From Campylobacterota bacterium (GTDB taxonomy: Bacteria; Bdellovibrionota; Bacteriovoracia; Bacteriovoracales; Bacteriovoracaceae): a stretch of DNA of 64,000 nt. The stretch is taken from assembly GCA_003650125.1 (NCBI GenBank), contig QNFX01000003.1:27078-91077 (forward strand), in the 5' to 3' direction. The notes under the pieces were generated by a model. That model was given only the letters and a program-made list of their open reading frames with translations, was not told where the DNA came from and ran no database searches. Positions within the stretch are counted from its first letter, which is position 1; every line of letters starts with the position of its first letter. A program made the translations under genes and the position numbers. Shown piece after piece: positions 1-8,769 of the stretch.

Positions 1-1
1 A

Positions 2-991
2 CTGGATATTGTTAAAGAGCCTCTAGGAAAAGATAAAGAGGGGAATGATGTTTACTTAAAAGATATCTGGCCTTCTAGTGAAGAAGTTAACCAGGCCTTA
101 CACAATGATTTAAATGCTGAAATGTTTAGATCAAGATATGCCAACGTCTTTGATGGAGATGAGCATTGGCAAGCGGTGGAAACCACCACCAGTGAACTCT
201 ATAAATGGGACAAGGAAAGTACTTACGTAAGAAGGCCTACCTTTTTTGATAATATTAATGAAGGAGTAAAAAATACTTTTGAAGTTAAGAAAGCGAGAGT
301 TTTAGCACTGCTTGGTGATTCAGTTACAACTGATCATATCTCTCCCGCTGGTTCAATACTTAAAGATGGCCCGGCAGGAGTTTATCTCACTGAACATGGG
401 GTAAAACCTTATGACTTTAACTCTTTTGGATCGAGAAGAGGAAATCATGAAGTGATGATGAGAGGAACTTTTGCCAATATCAGAATTAGAAATGAACTTG
501 TTCCAGGTGTTGAAGGTGGTTATACTCTTCACATTCCATCAAATAAACAGATGAGCATCTATGATGCATCTATGAAGTACCAAGCAGATAATACTCCTTT
601 AGTAATCATCGCGGGAAAAGAGTATGGAACTGGCTCTTCTCGAGACTGGGCGGCAAAGGGAACCCTTCTCCAAGGTGTAAAGGCCGTAGTTTGTGAAAGC
701 TTTGAAAGAATTCACCGATCAAACTTAATCGGTATGGGAGTTATGCCACTTGAGTTTCCGCAAGGGGTAACAAGAAAGACTCTTAACTTAACAGGAAAAG
801 AATTTATCTCGCTTGAAACTTCTGGATCCTTAACTCCAGGTTTTAATATGACCATGTTTATCGAAAGAGAAGATGGAACGACAGACTCTGTAGATCTTAT
901 ATCTCGAGTCGATACTGCAGGAGAGATGGAATATTTTAAAAACGGCGGGATTTTACAATACGTTTTAAGGCGAATTAATAATGAAAAATAA
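2..991 (+). CDS. acnA: Aconitate hydratase (AcnA type), C-terminal part
   Basis: This is the C-terminal 329 residues of aconitase, which interconverts citrate and isocitrate in the TCA cycle. The 5' end lies outside the window, and the reading frame is open from base 2. The segment covers the linker and the swivelling domain 4. It shows the family motif GDSVTTDHISPAGSI and the substrate-binding stretch GTGSSRDWAAKGT followed by ESFERIHRSNLIGMG, both typical of the AcnA/IRP1 branch rather than AcnB. The last 11 bases overlap the start of galE, so the two are probably translated from one message. Family assignment is secure. The iron-sulfur cysteines lie upstream and cannot be checked here. Confidence 0.95.
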   Translation: MDIVKEPLGKDKEGNDVYLKDIWPSSEEVNQALHNDLNAEMFRSRYANVFDGDEHWQAVETTTSELYKWDKESTYVRRPTFFDNINEGVKNTFEVKKARVLALLGDSVTTDHISPAGSILKDGPAGVYLTEHGVKPYDFNSFGSRRGNHEVMMRGTFANIRIRNELVPGVEGGYTLHIPSNKQMSIYDASMKYQADNTPLVIIAGKEYGTGSSRDWAAKGTLLQGVKAVVCESFERIHRSNLIGMGVMPLEFPQGVTRKTLNLTGKEFISLETSGSLTPGFNMTMFIEREDGTTDSVDLISRVDTAGEMEYFKNGGILQYVLRRINNEK

Positions 992-1967
992 AATTCTAGT
1001 TGTTGGAGGGGCCGGCTACATTGGCTCCCACGTGGTCAAGCTTTTAGGAGAAGATGGGTACGAGATCCTAATCTTAGATAATCTTTCGACTGGAAATAAA
1101 GAAGCGATAACCTATGGTGAGCTTATAGTCGGTGAACTGGCCGATGGAAAGCTTCTTGATTCAATTTTCATGGAACACAAGATAGATGCAGTCATGCATT
1201 TTGCGGGAAGTATTGTAGTTCCTGAGTCAGTAGAAAAACCATTAGAGTATTACAAAAATAACACTGCCAATGCCTTGCTACTTCTGCAAAAATGCAAAGA
1301 ACATAAGGTTGAAAATTTCATTTTTTCTTCAACCGCTGCAGTTTATGGAGAAGGGGCCAATCGACCTGTTAAGGAAAATGACCCGGTTAACCCTATTAAT
1401 CCTTATGGAAGATCCAAACTCATGGTTGAGTGGATGTTAGAGGATATTTCTAAGGCATGGGAAGATTTTAATTATATTACCTTGAGATATTTTAACGTGG
1501 CGGGTGCGGATCCGGATGGACGAATTGGCCAATCTTCTCCTATATGTACTCATTTGATAAAAAGAGCAGCTCTGACCGCCTTAGGGAAAATAGATGAACT
1601 GCAAGTTTTTGGTACTGATTATGATACGACCGATGGAACCTGTATAAGAGATTATATTCATATAACAGATCTATCCCAGGCCCATTTAGATGCTCTCGCA
1701 TATCTTATTAAGGAAAAAAAATCACATGTTCTAAATTGTGGCTATGGTGTTGGTCATTCAGTTAATGAAGTTGTCGCCACCATGAAAGAGGTCTCAGGTG
1801 TAGATTTTAAAGCAAATCCAGCAGATAGAAGAGCTGGTGATCCTCCTTTTTTAATGTCTAACCCAGAAAAGATAAAAAGCTTACTAGGTTGGATTCCAAA
1901 ATATGATTCCCTTAACTTTATGGTTGAGTCGGCCCTAAATTGGGAAAAACATCTACATAAAAGGTAG
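981..1967 (+). CDS. galE: UDP-glucose 4-epimerase
   Basis: This is an NAD-dependent short-chain (extended SDR) epimerase that interconverts UDP-glucose and UDP-galactose and supplies precursors for surface polysaccharide. The Rossmann NAD motif GGAGYIGSH is at residues 9-17, the catalytic serine region FSSTAAVYGE at about 115-124, and the YxxxK pair is Tyr142/Lys146. At 328 residues the length is normal. The ATG start overlaps the end of the aconitase gene by 11 bases and the next gene begins 5 bases after the stop, pointing to one operon with no metabolic theme. Some GalE homologues also act on UDP-GlcNAc, so the exact sugar is not certain. Confidence 0.93.
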   Translation: MKNKILVVGGAGYIGSHVVKLLGEDGYEILILDNLSTGNKEAITYGELIVGELADGKLLDSIFMEHKIDAVMHFAGSIVVPESVEKPLEYYKNNTANALLLLQKCKEHKVENFIFSSTAAVYGEGANRPVKENDPVNPINPYGRSKLMVEWMLEDISKAWEDFNYITLRYFNVAGADPDGRIGQSSPICTHLIKRAALTALGKIDELQVFGTDYDTTDGTCIRDYIHITDLSQAHLDALAYLIKEKKSHVLNCGYGVGHSVNEVVATMKEVSGVDFKANPADRRAGDPPFLMSNPEKIKSLLGWIPKYDSLNFMVESALNWEKHLHKR

Positions 1968-1972
1968 GCCTC

Positions 1973-3109
1973 ATGCTTTATCTAGACTATGCTGCCACGG
2001 CCCCCGTTAGGGGACAGGCACTTAAAGTATTAAAAGAAAAATTTACCAATGATTTTGCCAATCCTTCTTCATCTCATAAGTTGGGAAGAAAAATTAATAA
2101 AGAGATTGAAGCGATTAGAGAAGGGTTTATTAAATCTCTAAATGGCGATAAATATCACTTTATATTTACTTCTTCGGCAACCGAATCAAATAATATGGTG
2201 ATTAAGGGACTCGATTATGTAAAAGGTGATCAGGTATGGGTTTCATTTGGAGATCATCCCAGTGTTTTGGCACCGGTAAAAACACTAGAGACATTTGGGG
2301 TGAAGATTGTTGGTATTCCTACCGACTCTTATGGGAGAGTCGATGAGGAAAAATTAATTTTTTCATTAAATGAGTCAGTTAAATTAATTATTTTAACTCA
2401 TGTGAATAATTTAAGCGGTAATTATATAGATGTTGTTTCTCTTGCTAGAAAAATTAAAAAAACCAGGCCAGATGTTTTTATTCATGTGGATGCGGTACAA
2501 GGTTTTGGCAAGTACCCCCTTGATTTAAGTGGAGCAGAAGTGGACTCAATCTCCGTTTCGGCACATAAAATTGGTGGGCCTAAGGGGATTTCAGGCCTTT
2601 ATATTTTAAAAAATAAAACGATTAATCCTCTGCTTGATGGTGGCGGGCAGGAGTATGGACTTAGGTCTTCAACCCTTGCCGGCCCTTTAATGTTTTCTTT
2701 TTATGAGGCGTACAAAGAGATATCGCATGACCAAAAGAAACATTTTGAATATGTAAAAATACTTTATGAAAAAGTTAAAGAAATGCTTGGAGATAATATT
2801 CCTGGGGTTTTATTTCCTTTTCCTTACGGTGGTCCTTTTATCTTAACTATGATTATTCCTGAATTACCTAGTGATGTATTAGTACGACATCTTGAGATGA
2901 TCGATATCTTTGTCGCAAGTTCTTCAGCATGCTCTTCCAAAGTGAAAGGTTTTAATCCAACCTTTCAAGCTTTAGGAATAGATGAAAAATATCATAAAAA
3001 TGTTATCAGAGTGTCTTTTAGTGAAATAGTTAAACTTGAAAGTATAGACTTTTTTATAGAAAAAGTTTTAGAAATATTAAACGATCTAACCTTCTTAAAG
3101 AAAAAATAA
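1973..3109 (+). CDS. Cysteine desulfurase, ThiI-dedicated (NifZ/IscS-like)
   Basis: This is a PLP-dependent class V aminotransferase that removes sulfur from cysteine as a persulfide. The start YLDYAATAPV, the HVDAVQ motif and the PLP lysine in SVSAHKIGGPKG (Lys199) are present. The persulfide cysteine is Cys320 in the SSSACSSK loop. At 378 residues it matches the shorter desulfurases. Only 2 bases separate it from thiI, and no iscU or other Fe-S scaffold is nearby. By analogy with the Bacillus NifZ-ThiI pair (known), its likely job (inferred) is to hand sulfur to the neighbouring ThiI, which lacks its own rhodanese domain. A general IscS role is possible. Confidence 0.9.
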   Translation: MLYLDYAATAPVRGQALKVLKEKFTNDFANPSSSHKLGRKINKEIEAIREGFIKSLNGDKYHFIFTSSATESNNMVIKGLDYVKGDQVWVSFGDHPSVLAPVKTLETFGVKIVGIPTDSYGRVDEEKLIFSLNESVKLIILTHVNNLSGNYIDVVSLARKIKKTRPDVFIHVDAVQGFGKYPLDLSGAEVDSISVSAHKIGGPKGISGLYILKNKTINPLLDGGGQEYGLRSSTLAGPLMFSFYEAYKEISHDQKKHFEYVKILYEKVKEMLGDNIPGVLFPFPYGGPFILTMIIPELPSDVLVRHLEMIDIFVASSSACSSKVKGFNPTFQALGIDEKYHKNVIRVSFSEIVKLESIDFFIEKVLEILNDLTFLKKK

Positions 3110-3111
3110 TT

Positions 3112-4317
3112 ATGTATAATGTAATATTAATTAATGTTGATGAATTATGGTTGAAAGGTAAAAACCGAAATGTTTACTTTAAAACTTTAAAAACACATGC
3201 AAAAGATGTTCTAAAGAGTTACCATCAGGGAAATCTTGATTTTTCTAATATATTGCAAAGACTTGTGATAAAATCTGAAACCAATTTTAGCGACGAGACA
3301 ATTAAAGCTTTGGAATCCATACCGGGTATTCATTCTATAAATTTGGCCCGAGAAGTTGAAAAAGATTTAGATAAAGTACTTGCTGAGGCGATAGAAGAGT
3401 TTAAGCAAATAAAAAATAAAAATTTCACTTTTAAAGTTTTTACTGCCAGGTCAGATAAAACATTTCCTCAAAATTCTATGGAAGTTAATAGATGGCTTGG
3501 ACATCATCTTTTAGAAAACTTTCCGGATATAAAAGTTGATGTTCATGATCCAGAAGTAAGCTTGGAAGTAAAAATTCTTCCAGACTCGATTTTTATATCC
3601 ACTAAGAAATTAATGGGGATTGGGGGGCAACCTCTAGGTGCTAGTGGCCACCTTGTAACTATGCTATCAGGGGGACTTGATTCACCTGTGGCCAGTTTTC
3701 TTATGGCCAAAAGAGGTTGTAAGCAAACTTTTGCCTTCTTTTATTCTTACCCATTTGTGGGTGAAGAGGTTCTGGATAAAATTTTAAAACTAACCAGTAT
3801 TATTTCTAAATATCAAAGAAGATGTAAGCTCTATATAATTCCCTTTGGGGAATTTCAAAAAATAATAACTAAAGAAGTTCGAGAAGAATATCGCACAGTA
3901 ATGTTTAGAAAATTTATGATCGATTGTTCTAATCTTCTGGCACAAAATGTAGGCGCCCAGGCAATTCTAACAGGAGACGCCTTGGGTCAGGTATCAAGCC
4001 AGACTATTGGAAATATCGCATTGCTTGATCAGGTTTCACAAAGACCCATTTTTAGACCCTTAATAGGATTTAATAAGGCGGAAATTGTTCAAGTCTCAAA
4101 AGAAATAGGTACCTACGAGACCTCAATTATTCCTCACGATGATGCCTGTAGCCTTTTTGCTCCGAAGCACCCGATTATTCGACCCAATGAAAAGTACTGG
4201 AATGACTTTACAAGAGATCATCCCTATACAGAAAACCTGATTAAATGCTTAGAGCAGGCAATGGTCTATGATGTCAATCTTAAGGGGGAAATTAATCCCA
4301 TTGAGGCCAAAGATTAA
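3112..4317 (+). CDS. thiI: tRNA 4-thiouridine synthetase ThiI, rhodanese-less form
   Basis: This enzyme adenylates U8 of tRNA and inserts sulfur to make 4-thiouridine. An N-terminal ferredoxin-like plus THUMP region (about residues 1-165) is followed by a PP-loop ATPase domain with the P-loop SGGLDSP at 186-192. Cys346 in the HDDACSLF context matches the position of the conserved ThiI cysteine. The protein ends at 401 residues, without the C-terminal rhodanese domain found in the E. coli enzyme, so it resembles the Bacillus form that takes sulfur directly from a partner desulfurase. That partner is very likely the gene just upstream. A role in thiamine thiazole synthesis is unlikely without the rhodanese domain. 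Confidence 0.93.
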   Translation: MYNVILINVDELWLKGKNRNVYFKTLKTHAKDVLKSYHQGNLDFSNILQRLVIKSETNFSDETIKALESIPGIHSINLAREVEKDLDKVLAEAIEEFKQIKNKNFTFKVFTARSDKTFPQNSMEVNRWLGHHLLENFPDIKVDVHDPEVSLEVKILPDSIFISTKKLMGIGGQPLGASGHLVTMLSGGLDSPVASFLMAKRGCKQTFAFFYSYPFVGEEVLDKILKLTSIISKYQRRCKLYIIPFGEFQKIITKEVREEYRTVMFRKFMIDCSNLLAQNVGAQAILTGDALGQVSSQTIGNIALLDQVSQRPIFRPLIGFNKAEIVQVSKEIGTYETSIIPHDDACSLFAPKHPIIRPNEKYWNDFTRDHPYTENLIKCLEQAMVYDVNLKGEINPIEAKD

Positions 4318-4384
4318 TTTTTGCTTTATCCTTTTTCCTTAGGGACTTATTATAAATAGAGGTTCTTTTCTTTTGGAGATGTTG

Positions 4385-6559
4385 ATGACTAAATTTGCCG
4401 TTCTTATTATTTCACTAATTATCACAATTCAGGGTTTTGGCTATTCTGATCAGAAAAAGGCCCAGTTAATAGGCAATATTATAAAAAATGCCTTAGAAAA
4501 TTATCATTATAGAGGACTTAAAATTGATGATGATGTTTCTAAGAAGGCCTTCGGGGAATTTATTAAACGGATGGATTATTCCAAAACATTTTTATTAAAA
4601 AAAGATATAGCTAAATTAAAGAGATACGAAAAAGATTTAGATGATCAATTAATTTCCGGTAAACATTCCTTTTTGAAGGAGGCCAAGAAGGCCATTGTAA
4701 AAAGGATTGAAAATATTGAGTCTTATCGTGAGAAAATTTTCAAAAAAAACTTTAACTTTTCTAAGACTGAATCAATTGAATTAGATCAAGAAAAAAGAAC
4801 TTTTTTTACTACTGAAAAAGAACTTAAAGATTATTGGCGCAAACTCTTTAAGCATGATGTCTTAATCAGATATATGGCCATGGTAGAAGAGAAAAGTGAG
4901 AACAAAAAAGATAAAGATAAAAAGAAAAAGAAAAAGAAAAAGAAAAAAGAAAAGAAATTAACAGATAAAGAAATGAGGGCCAAAGCAAAAGATGGAGTCA
5001 GCGAGAAATATGAGAAGTTTTTTAAAAGACTACTAGAAAGAAAAAATAATGTTTATCTAGAAGAGTTTTTAAATGCTTTCTCTCTAGTATATGACCCGCA
5101 TACTAATTATCTAGCACCACAGAAAAAAGAAGATTTCGATATCGATATTTCTGGTAGTCTTGAGGGGATTGGGGCCGTTTTACAAGAAGATGGTGCCTAT
5201 ATAAAAGTTATCGAAATTGTTCCTGGTGGGGCCGCTTGGAGGCAGAAAGGTTTAGAAGTAGACGATCTAATTATGATGGTTGCCCAAGAAGATGGAGTTA
5301 AAAAAGATTTAGTGGGAATGAGAGTCGGCGAGGCCGTTCGTTATATTAGAGGTAAAAAAGGAACGAGGGTAAAACTTTTTGTTAAAAAAATTGATGGTAG
5401 CAGAAAGACTATTGAGATCACTAGAGATGTTGTCCATATTGCTGCCTCATTTGTTAAATCCTCTGTTTTACAAGATAAAAATCTAAAACTGAAAATAGGT
5501 TATATTCTAGTACCTAAGTTCTACCGAGACTTTAACGCTAATAAGAGAAATTGCACCGAAGATGTACGGATAGAAATTAATCGTCTGAAAAGAAAAAAAG
5601 TAGATGGGATAATTTTAGATCTTCGAAATAATGGTGGAGGAGCGCTAGAAGATGCCAAGCTAATGTCTGGCCTTTTTATTAAAGATGGTCCCATTGTTCA
5701 AATTAGAAATCATAAGGGAGGGGTTGATGTTCTTGAAGATAATGAACCATCTATTATGTATAAGGGCCCACTTATAGTTATGATGAATAGATTTTCTGCC
5801 TCCGCTTCTGAGATTTTGGCCGGGGCCCTGCAAGATTATAAAAGGGCGCTTATTGTAGGGGGAGAGAATTCTCATGGAAAAGGCACAGTCCAGGCCGTAC
5901 TCAATCTAAATCAAGGCCCGCTACTTAGTATTTTTGGTAAAGATATGGGGGCCTTAAAGGTTACTATCCAGAAATTCTATAGAGTTACGGGGATTTCCAC
6001 CCAATATAAAGGGGTCACTCCAGATATTATCCTGCCTGATCCTTTTGGCTATACAAAGACTCGGGAGCAGGATTTAGATAATTCACTACCATGGGATCGG
6101 ATTGGGGCCAGACCTTATACCCCTTGGACTAAGGCAAATTACTCAATAGATATTTTGAAAAAAAGAAGCGATGCAAGAGTAAAAAACAACCCACAATATA
6201 AAAAGTTGGTTGACAGTATTAAGTATTTAGAAAAAAAGATGGATGATACTAATTTTTCTTTAAATATTTCCAAGGCCAGACAGGAAGAGAAAGAGAATAA
6301 GAAAAAAATTAAGTCTTTTAAAATTGAGAAGGAAAATAAAAATATTCTGATCTCTAATTTTGAAGCTTCTCTAAAACAGGCGATAAAACTTAGGCCTGGA
6401 GATGAGGAAAATTGGAAGACAGAATTTGATGAGAAGAAGAAAAATTGGGTTAAAAGAATTAGGACGGACCTTAATTTGCAAGAATCTATGAACATTATCT
6501 ATGACATGATAAATGTGCAGAAAGGGAAGAAAATTAGCGCTAATTTGCAAGGGAATTAA
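4385..6559 (+). CDS. prc: Tail-specific (C-terminal processing) protease, S41 family
   Basis: This is a periplasmic serine/lysine endoprotease that degrades proteins from exposed C-termini. In order it has a signal peptide (MTKFAVLIISLIITIQGFG), an N-terminal helical domain, a PDZ domain (GSLEGIGAVLQEDG onward) and the S41 catalytic domain. The nucleophile lies in RFSASASEILAG and the lysine base in HGKGTVQ. I chose ATG 4385 because GGAG ends 6 bases before it and the signal peptide then begins cleanly; an upstream in-frame TTG at 4373 would overlap the ribosome site. An unusual run of ten lysines sits before the PDZ domain (about 4915-4960). The C-terminal 150 residues are charged and helical. 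It is followed closely by a small gene and a glycosyltransferase. Confidence 0.9.
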   Translation: MTKFAVLIISLIITIQGFGYSDQKKAQLIGNIIKNALENYHYRGLKIDDDVSKKAFGEFIKRMDYSKTFLLKKDIAKLKRYEKDLDDQLISGKHSFLKEAKKAIVKRIENIESYREKIFKKNFNFSKTESIELDQEKRTFFTTEKELKDYWRKLFKHDVLIRYMAMVEEKSENKKDKDKKKKKKKKKKEKKLTDKEMRAKAKDGVSEKYEKFFKRLLERKNNVYLEEFLNAFSLVYDPHTNYLAPQKKEDFDIDISGSLEGIGAVLQEDGAYIKVIEIVPGGAAWRQKGLEVDDLIMMVAQEDGVKKDLVGMRVGEAVRYIRGKKGTRVKLFVKKIDGSRKTIEITRDVVHIAASFVKSSVLQDKNLKLKIGYILVPKFYRDFNANKRNCTEDVRIEINRLKRKKVDGIILDLRNNGGGALEDAKLMSGLFIKDGPIVQIRNHKGGVDVLEDNEPSIMYKGPLIVMMNRFSASASEILAGALQDYKRALIVGGENSHGKGTVQAVLNLNQGPLLSIFGKDMGALKVTIQKFYRVTGISTQYKGVTPDIILPDPFGYTKTREQDLDNSLPWDRIGARPYTPWTKANYSIDILKKRSDARVKNNPQYKKLVDSIKYLEKKMDDTNFSLNISKARQEEKENKKKIKSFKIEKENKNILISNFEASLKQAIKLRPGDEENWKTEFDEKKKNWVKRIRTDLNLQESMNIIYDMINVQKGKKISANLQGN

Positions 6560-6561
6560 AA

Positions 6562-6792
6562 GTGATTGATACGCAGAATACAGATAAGATTTTAGAAATA
6601 CTTGAAACACTTTCTGATGAAGAATTATCAGTAAACCTATTAAAGGAATTTTCAGATAAAAATAAAAACTTTGGAAAATTACTTTTAAATCGTGATTCAA
6701 ACCTTACCCATGATGAATGGAAGAAAAGGTGTGATGAGGCCCAAAAGGATATGGATGATTTTTTGGCCAAGATTGAATCATATAATTTTTAA
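6562..6792 (+). CDS. Small acidic protein of unknown function
   Basis: This is a 76-residue acidic protein rich in Asp, Glu and Lys, predicted to be helical, with no signal peptide or membrane segment. It starts with GTG, preceded by AGGGA about 8 bases upstream, 2 bases after the protease stop. Its own stop is followed directly by the ATG of the heptosyltransferase-like gene, so it sits inside a tight operon. I do not recognise a family. The codon use looks like that of its neighbours, so it is probably a real gene and not a chance frame. Confidence 0.7.
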   Translation: MIDTQNTDKILEILETLSDEELSVNLLKEFSDKNKNFGKLLLNRDSNLTHDEWKKRCDEAQKDMDDFLAKIESYNF

Positions 6793-7755
6793 ATGCATCC
6801 CAAAATTTTAATAATCAGATTTTCTAGCTTTGGCGATATTATCCAATGTCTAGCTTGTGTAAATCCTCTTAAAACTAGATTTCCCAACTCACAGCTTCAC
6901 TGGACGACTAAAAGCGACTTTAAAGACGTTGTATCTTCTCACCCAGGAGTTGATAAGGTTTGGGAACTCGGAGGAGCGAGAGGTCTAATTGAACTTTTTA
7001 AATTGGCAAAAAATTTAAGGAATGAAAACTTTGATTTCATCTATGATGCTCATTCAAATCTTAGATCAACTCTTTTAACTATTTATTTAAAGCTATTTTC
7101 TAAAACTAATTTTTTAAAAAGGCCTAAAGAGCGGTTAAAGAGATTCGCTTTGTTTTATCTGGGAAAAAACTTTTTTCCGATACCTTATCGAGGAATGAAG
7201 TCTTACCTCAAACCTTTAGAGAAATGGGGCGTGGAACAAAAAACACTTCCTTGTAAGTTAAAACTCCCCGAAATTAGTCCCAAATTTAAGTCTTTTATTT
7301 CTTTGGTCCCCTCTGCCGCCTGGGAAATGAAAAGGTGGCCGCTAGGTCATTTTAAAAAATTAATTTGCAATCTATCTCATGAAAACTTTGTGGTTCTTGG
7401 AGGTCCTGCTGATACTTTTTGTCAGGAGTTGGAAAATATAGATCCAAGTCGTGTACAAAACATGGCAGGAAAACTGTCTTTGATGGAAAGTATGGCAGTG
7501 GTGAAAAACTCAAAAATTATAGTTTCTGCCGATACCGGAATAATTCACGTAGCTGATCTAATCGGGGTTAAGGGACTTTCCTTAATCGGGCCCACAGCTT
7601 TTGGTTTTTCCACTGGAGAACATATTAAAACCTTAGAAGTTAGTCTGCCTTGTAGACCTTGTAGTAAAGATGGAAGAGGTAAATGTTCTCAAAAAGTCTA
7701 TCAAAAATGTATGGTTGATATTCGCCCTGAGATGGTGGCAAAAAATATCAAGTGA
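6793..7755 (+). CDS. Glycosyltransferase family 9 (LPS heptosyltransferase-like)
   Basis: This is a GT-B fold transferase of the ADP-heptose:LPS heptosyltransferase family. The N-terminus ILIIRFSSFGDIIQ is the classical GT9 start. The C-terminal nucleotide-sugar domain contains FVVLGGPAD and the motif SADTGIIHVADLIGVKGLSLIGPT. A cysteine-rich tail (CRPCSKDGRGKC) is shared with several WaaF/WaaC homologues. It has no signal peptide and would act on the cytoplasmic side of the inner membrane in lipopolysaccharide core assembly. At 320 residues it is of normal size. The exact sugar and acceptor cannot be told. Its end overlaps by 8 bases the end of a convergent gene on the other strand. Confidence 0.85.
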   Translation: MHPKILIIRFSSFGDIIQCLACVNPLKTRFPNSQLHWTTKSDFKDVVSSHPGVDKVWELGGARGLIELFKLAKNLRNENFDFIYDAHSNLRSTLLTIYLKLFSKTNFLKRPKERLKRFALFYLGKNFFPIPYRGMKSYLKPLEKWGVEQKTLPCKLKLPEISPKFKSFISLVPSAAWEMKRWPLGHFKKLICNLSHENFVVLGGPADTFCQELENIDPSRVQNMAGKLSLMESMAVVKNSKIIVSADTGIIHVADLIGVKGLSLIGPTAFGFSTGEHIKTLEVSLPCRPCSKDGRGKCSQKVYQKCMVDIRPEMVAKNIK

Positions 7756-8656
7756 TATTTTTCAGTAGCAATTTATAAGAAAGATTGATTTGATTGAAAT
7801 TTTCATTGGCCTGTTTTAACAGGTCTGGGGGGACATCCACATCAGATAAAGTATCTGGATGTTGGGCCAGGGCAAGATCTCTATAACGTCTTTTTATCTC
7901 TTTTTTGCTGGAATTTTCTTTTAACCCCATAATTCTTAAGGCCCCACTCAGGTCGTTCTTAGATTTCAAGGGATTAATTATGGCAAGCTTATCAATAACT
8001 TTTATATAAAGTAGTAGTTCTTTAAAAATATCAGGACCTTTTTTTATTAGCGCCATAAGTCCTTGATCGAATTCTTTTGATGTTAGCTTTTTTTTCTCAC
8101 CCTGGTTTATTTGAAAAACCAAGGCCTCTTTTAAATATTTAGCTTTTATCTTTTTCTTCTTAGCAAAACTATTTTGATATTCCTTGATCATTAGGCCTTT
8201 ATAAAGAGCAACTAGTGAGGTTAACTTCACTAGTTCTTGATATTCTGGCAATTTGTCCTGAGTAATTAAAAAATCATGCTTGATCAAAAGCTTAAAAGAA
8301 TTGGTAATAATTAAAAGGTCATAATTTATTCCAAATTCCTTATTTATAAGTTCAATGACCTCTCTTTGAAATGGGCCTTCTCCCCATTGTAGCCCTTTGA
8401 AAATTTGCAAAATCTTGTCTCGTTCTGGTGAGTCTAGTTGATGATAGGCGGTAAAGGTTTTACAGGATTCATTTAGAGTGGTTTTGTCTAAAGTGAGCAT
8501 TAATAGTTGCTCTTTTTGTTTAACTAAATCATCAAAGTCAACTTTAGCATTTTCCCTTTTTAAATTTAAAAAGAAATATTGGAATCCGCGGCCCATAAGA
8601 TACAAAAGAGGGAGAATAAAGATGATATTAAATAGATAATTAATTTTAAAAATCAT
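7748..8656 (-). CDS. Membrane-anchored protein with C-terminal J domain
   Basis: This 302-residue protein has one N-terminal transmembrane helix (about residues 5-22). A helical middle region of about 210 residues, which I do not recognise, follows. The C-terminal J domain (about 240-300) carries the HPD tripeptide in LALAQHPDTLSD and an upstream KKEIKRRYRDLA helix. J domains stimulate the ATPase of DnaK-type chaperones, so this is probably a membrane-tethered Hsp70 co-chaperone facing the cytoplasm. The layout recalls DjlA, though the middle region has no visible TerB-like signature. It is transcribed alone, convergent with the heptosyltransferase-like gene. Confidence 0.75.
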   Translation of the reverse strand: MIFKINYLFNIIFILPLLYLMGRGFQYFFLNLKRENAKVDFDDLVKQKEQLLMLTLDKTTLNESCKTFTAYHQLDSPERDKILQIFKGLQWGEGPFQREVIELINKEFGINYDLLIITNSFKLLIKHDFLITQDKLPEYQELVKLTSLVALYKGLMIKEYQNSFAKKKKIKAKYLKEALVFQINQGEKKKLTSKEFDQGLMALIKKGPDIFKELLLYIKVIDKLAIINPLKSKNDLSGALRIMGLKENSSKKEIKRRYRDLALAQHPDTLSDVDVPPDLLKQANENFNQINLSYKLLLKNIT

Positions 8657-8769
8657 ATTTAAAAGATTATCACATCCTTTAAGCTAATTAGACCTTAGGG
8701 GATATTTCCGCCTTGAAATGGTTTCAAATCCCAATAAACTCTAGGTTACAATCATTAAAAGTGAGGCCT

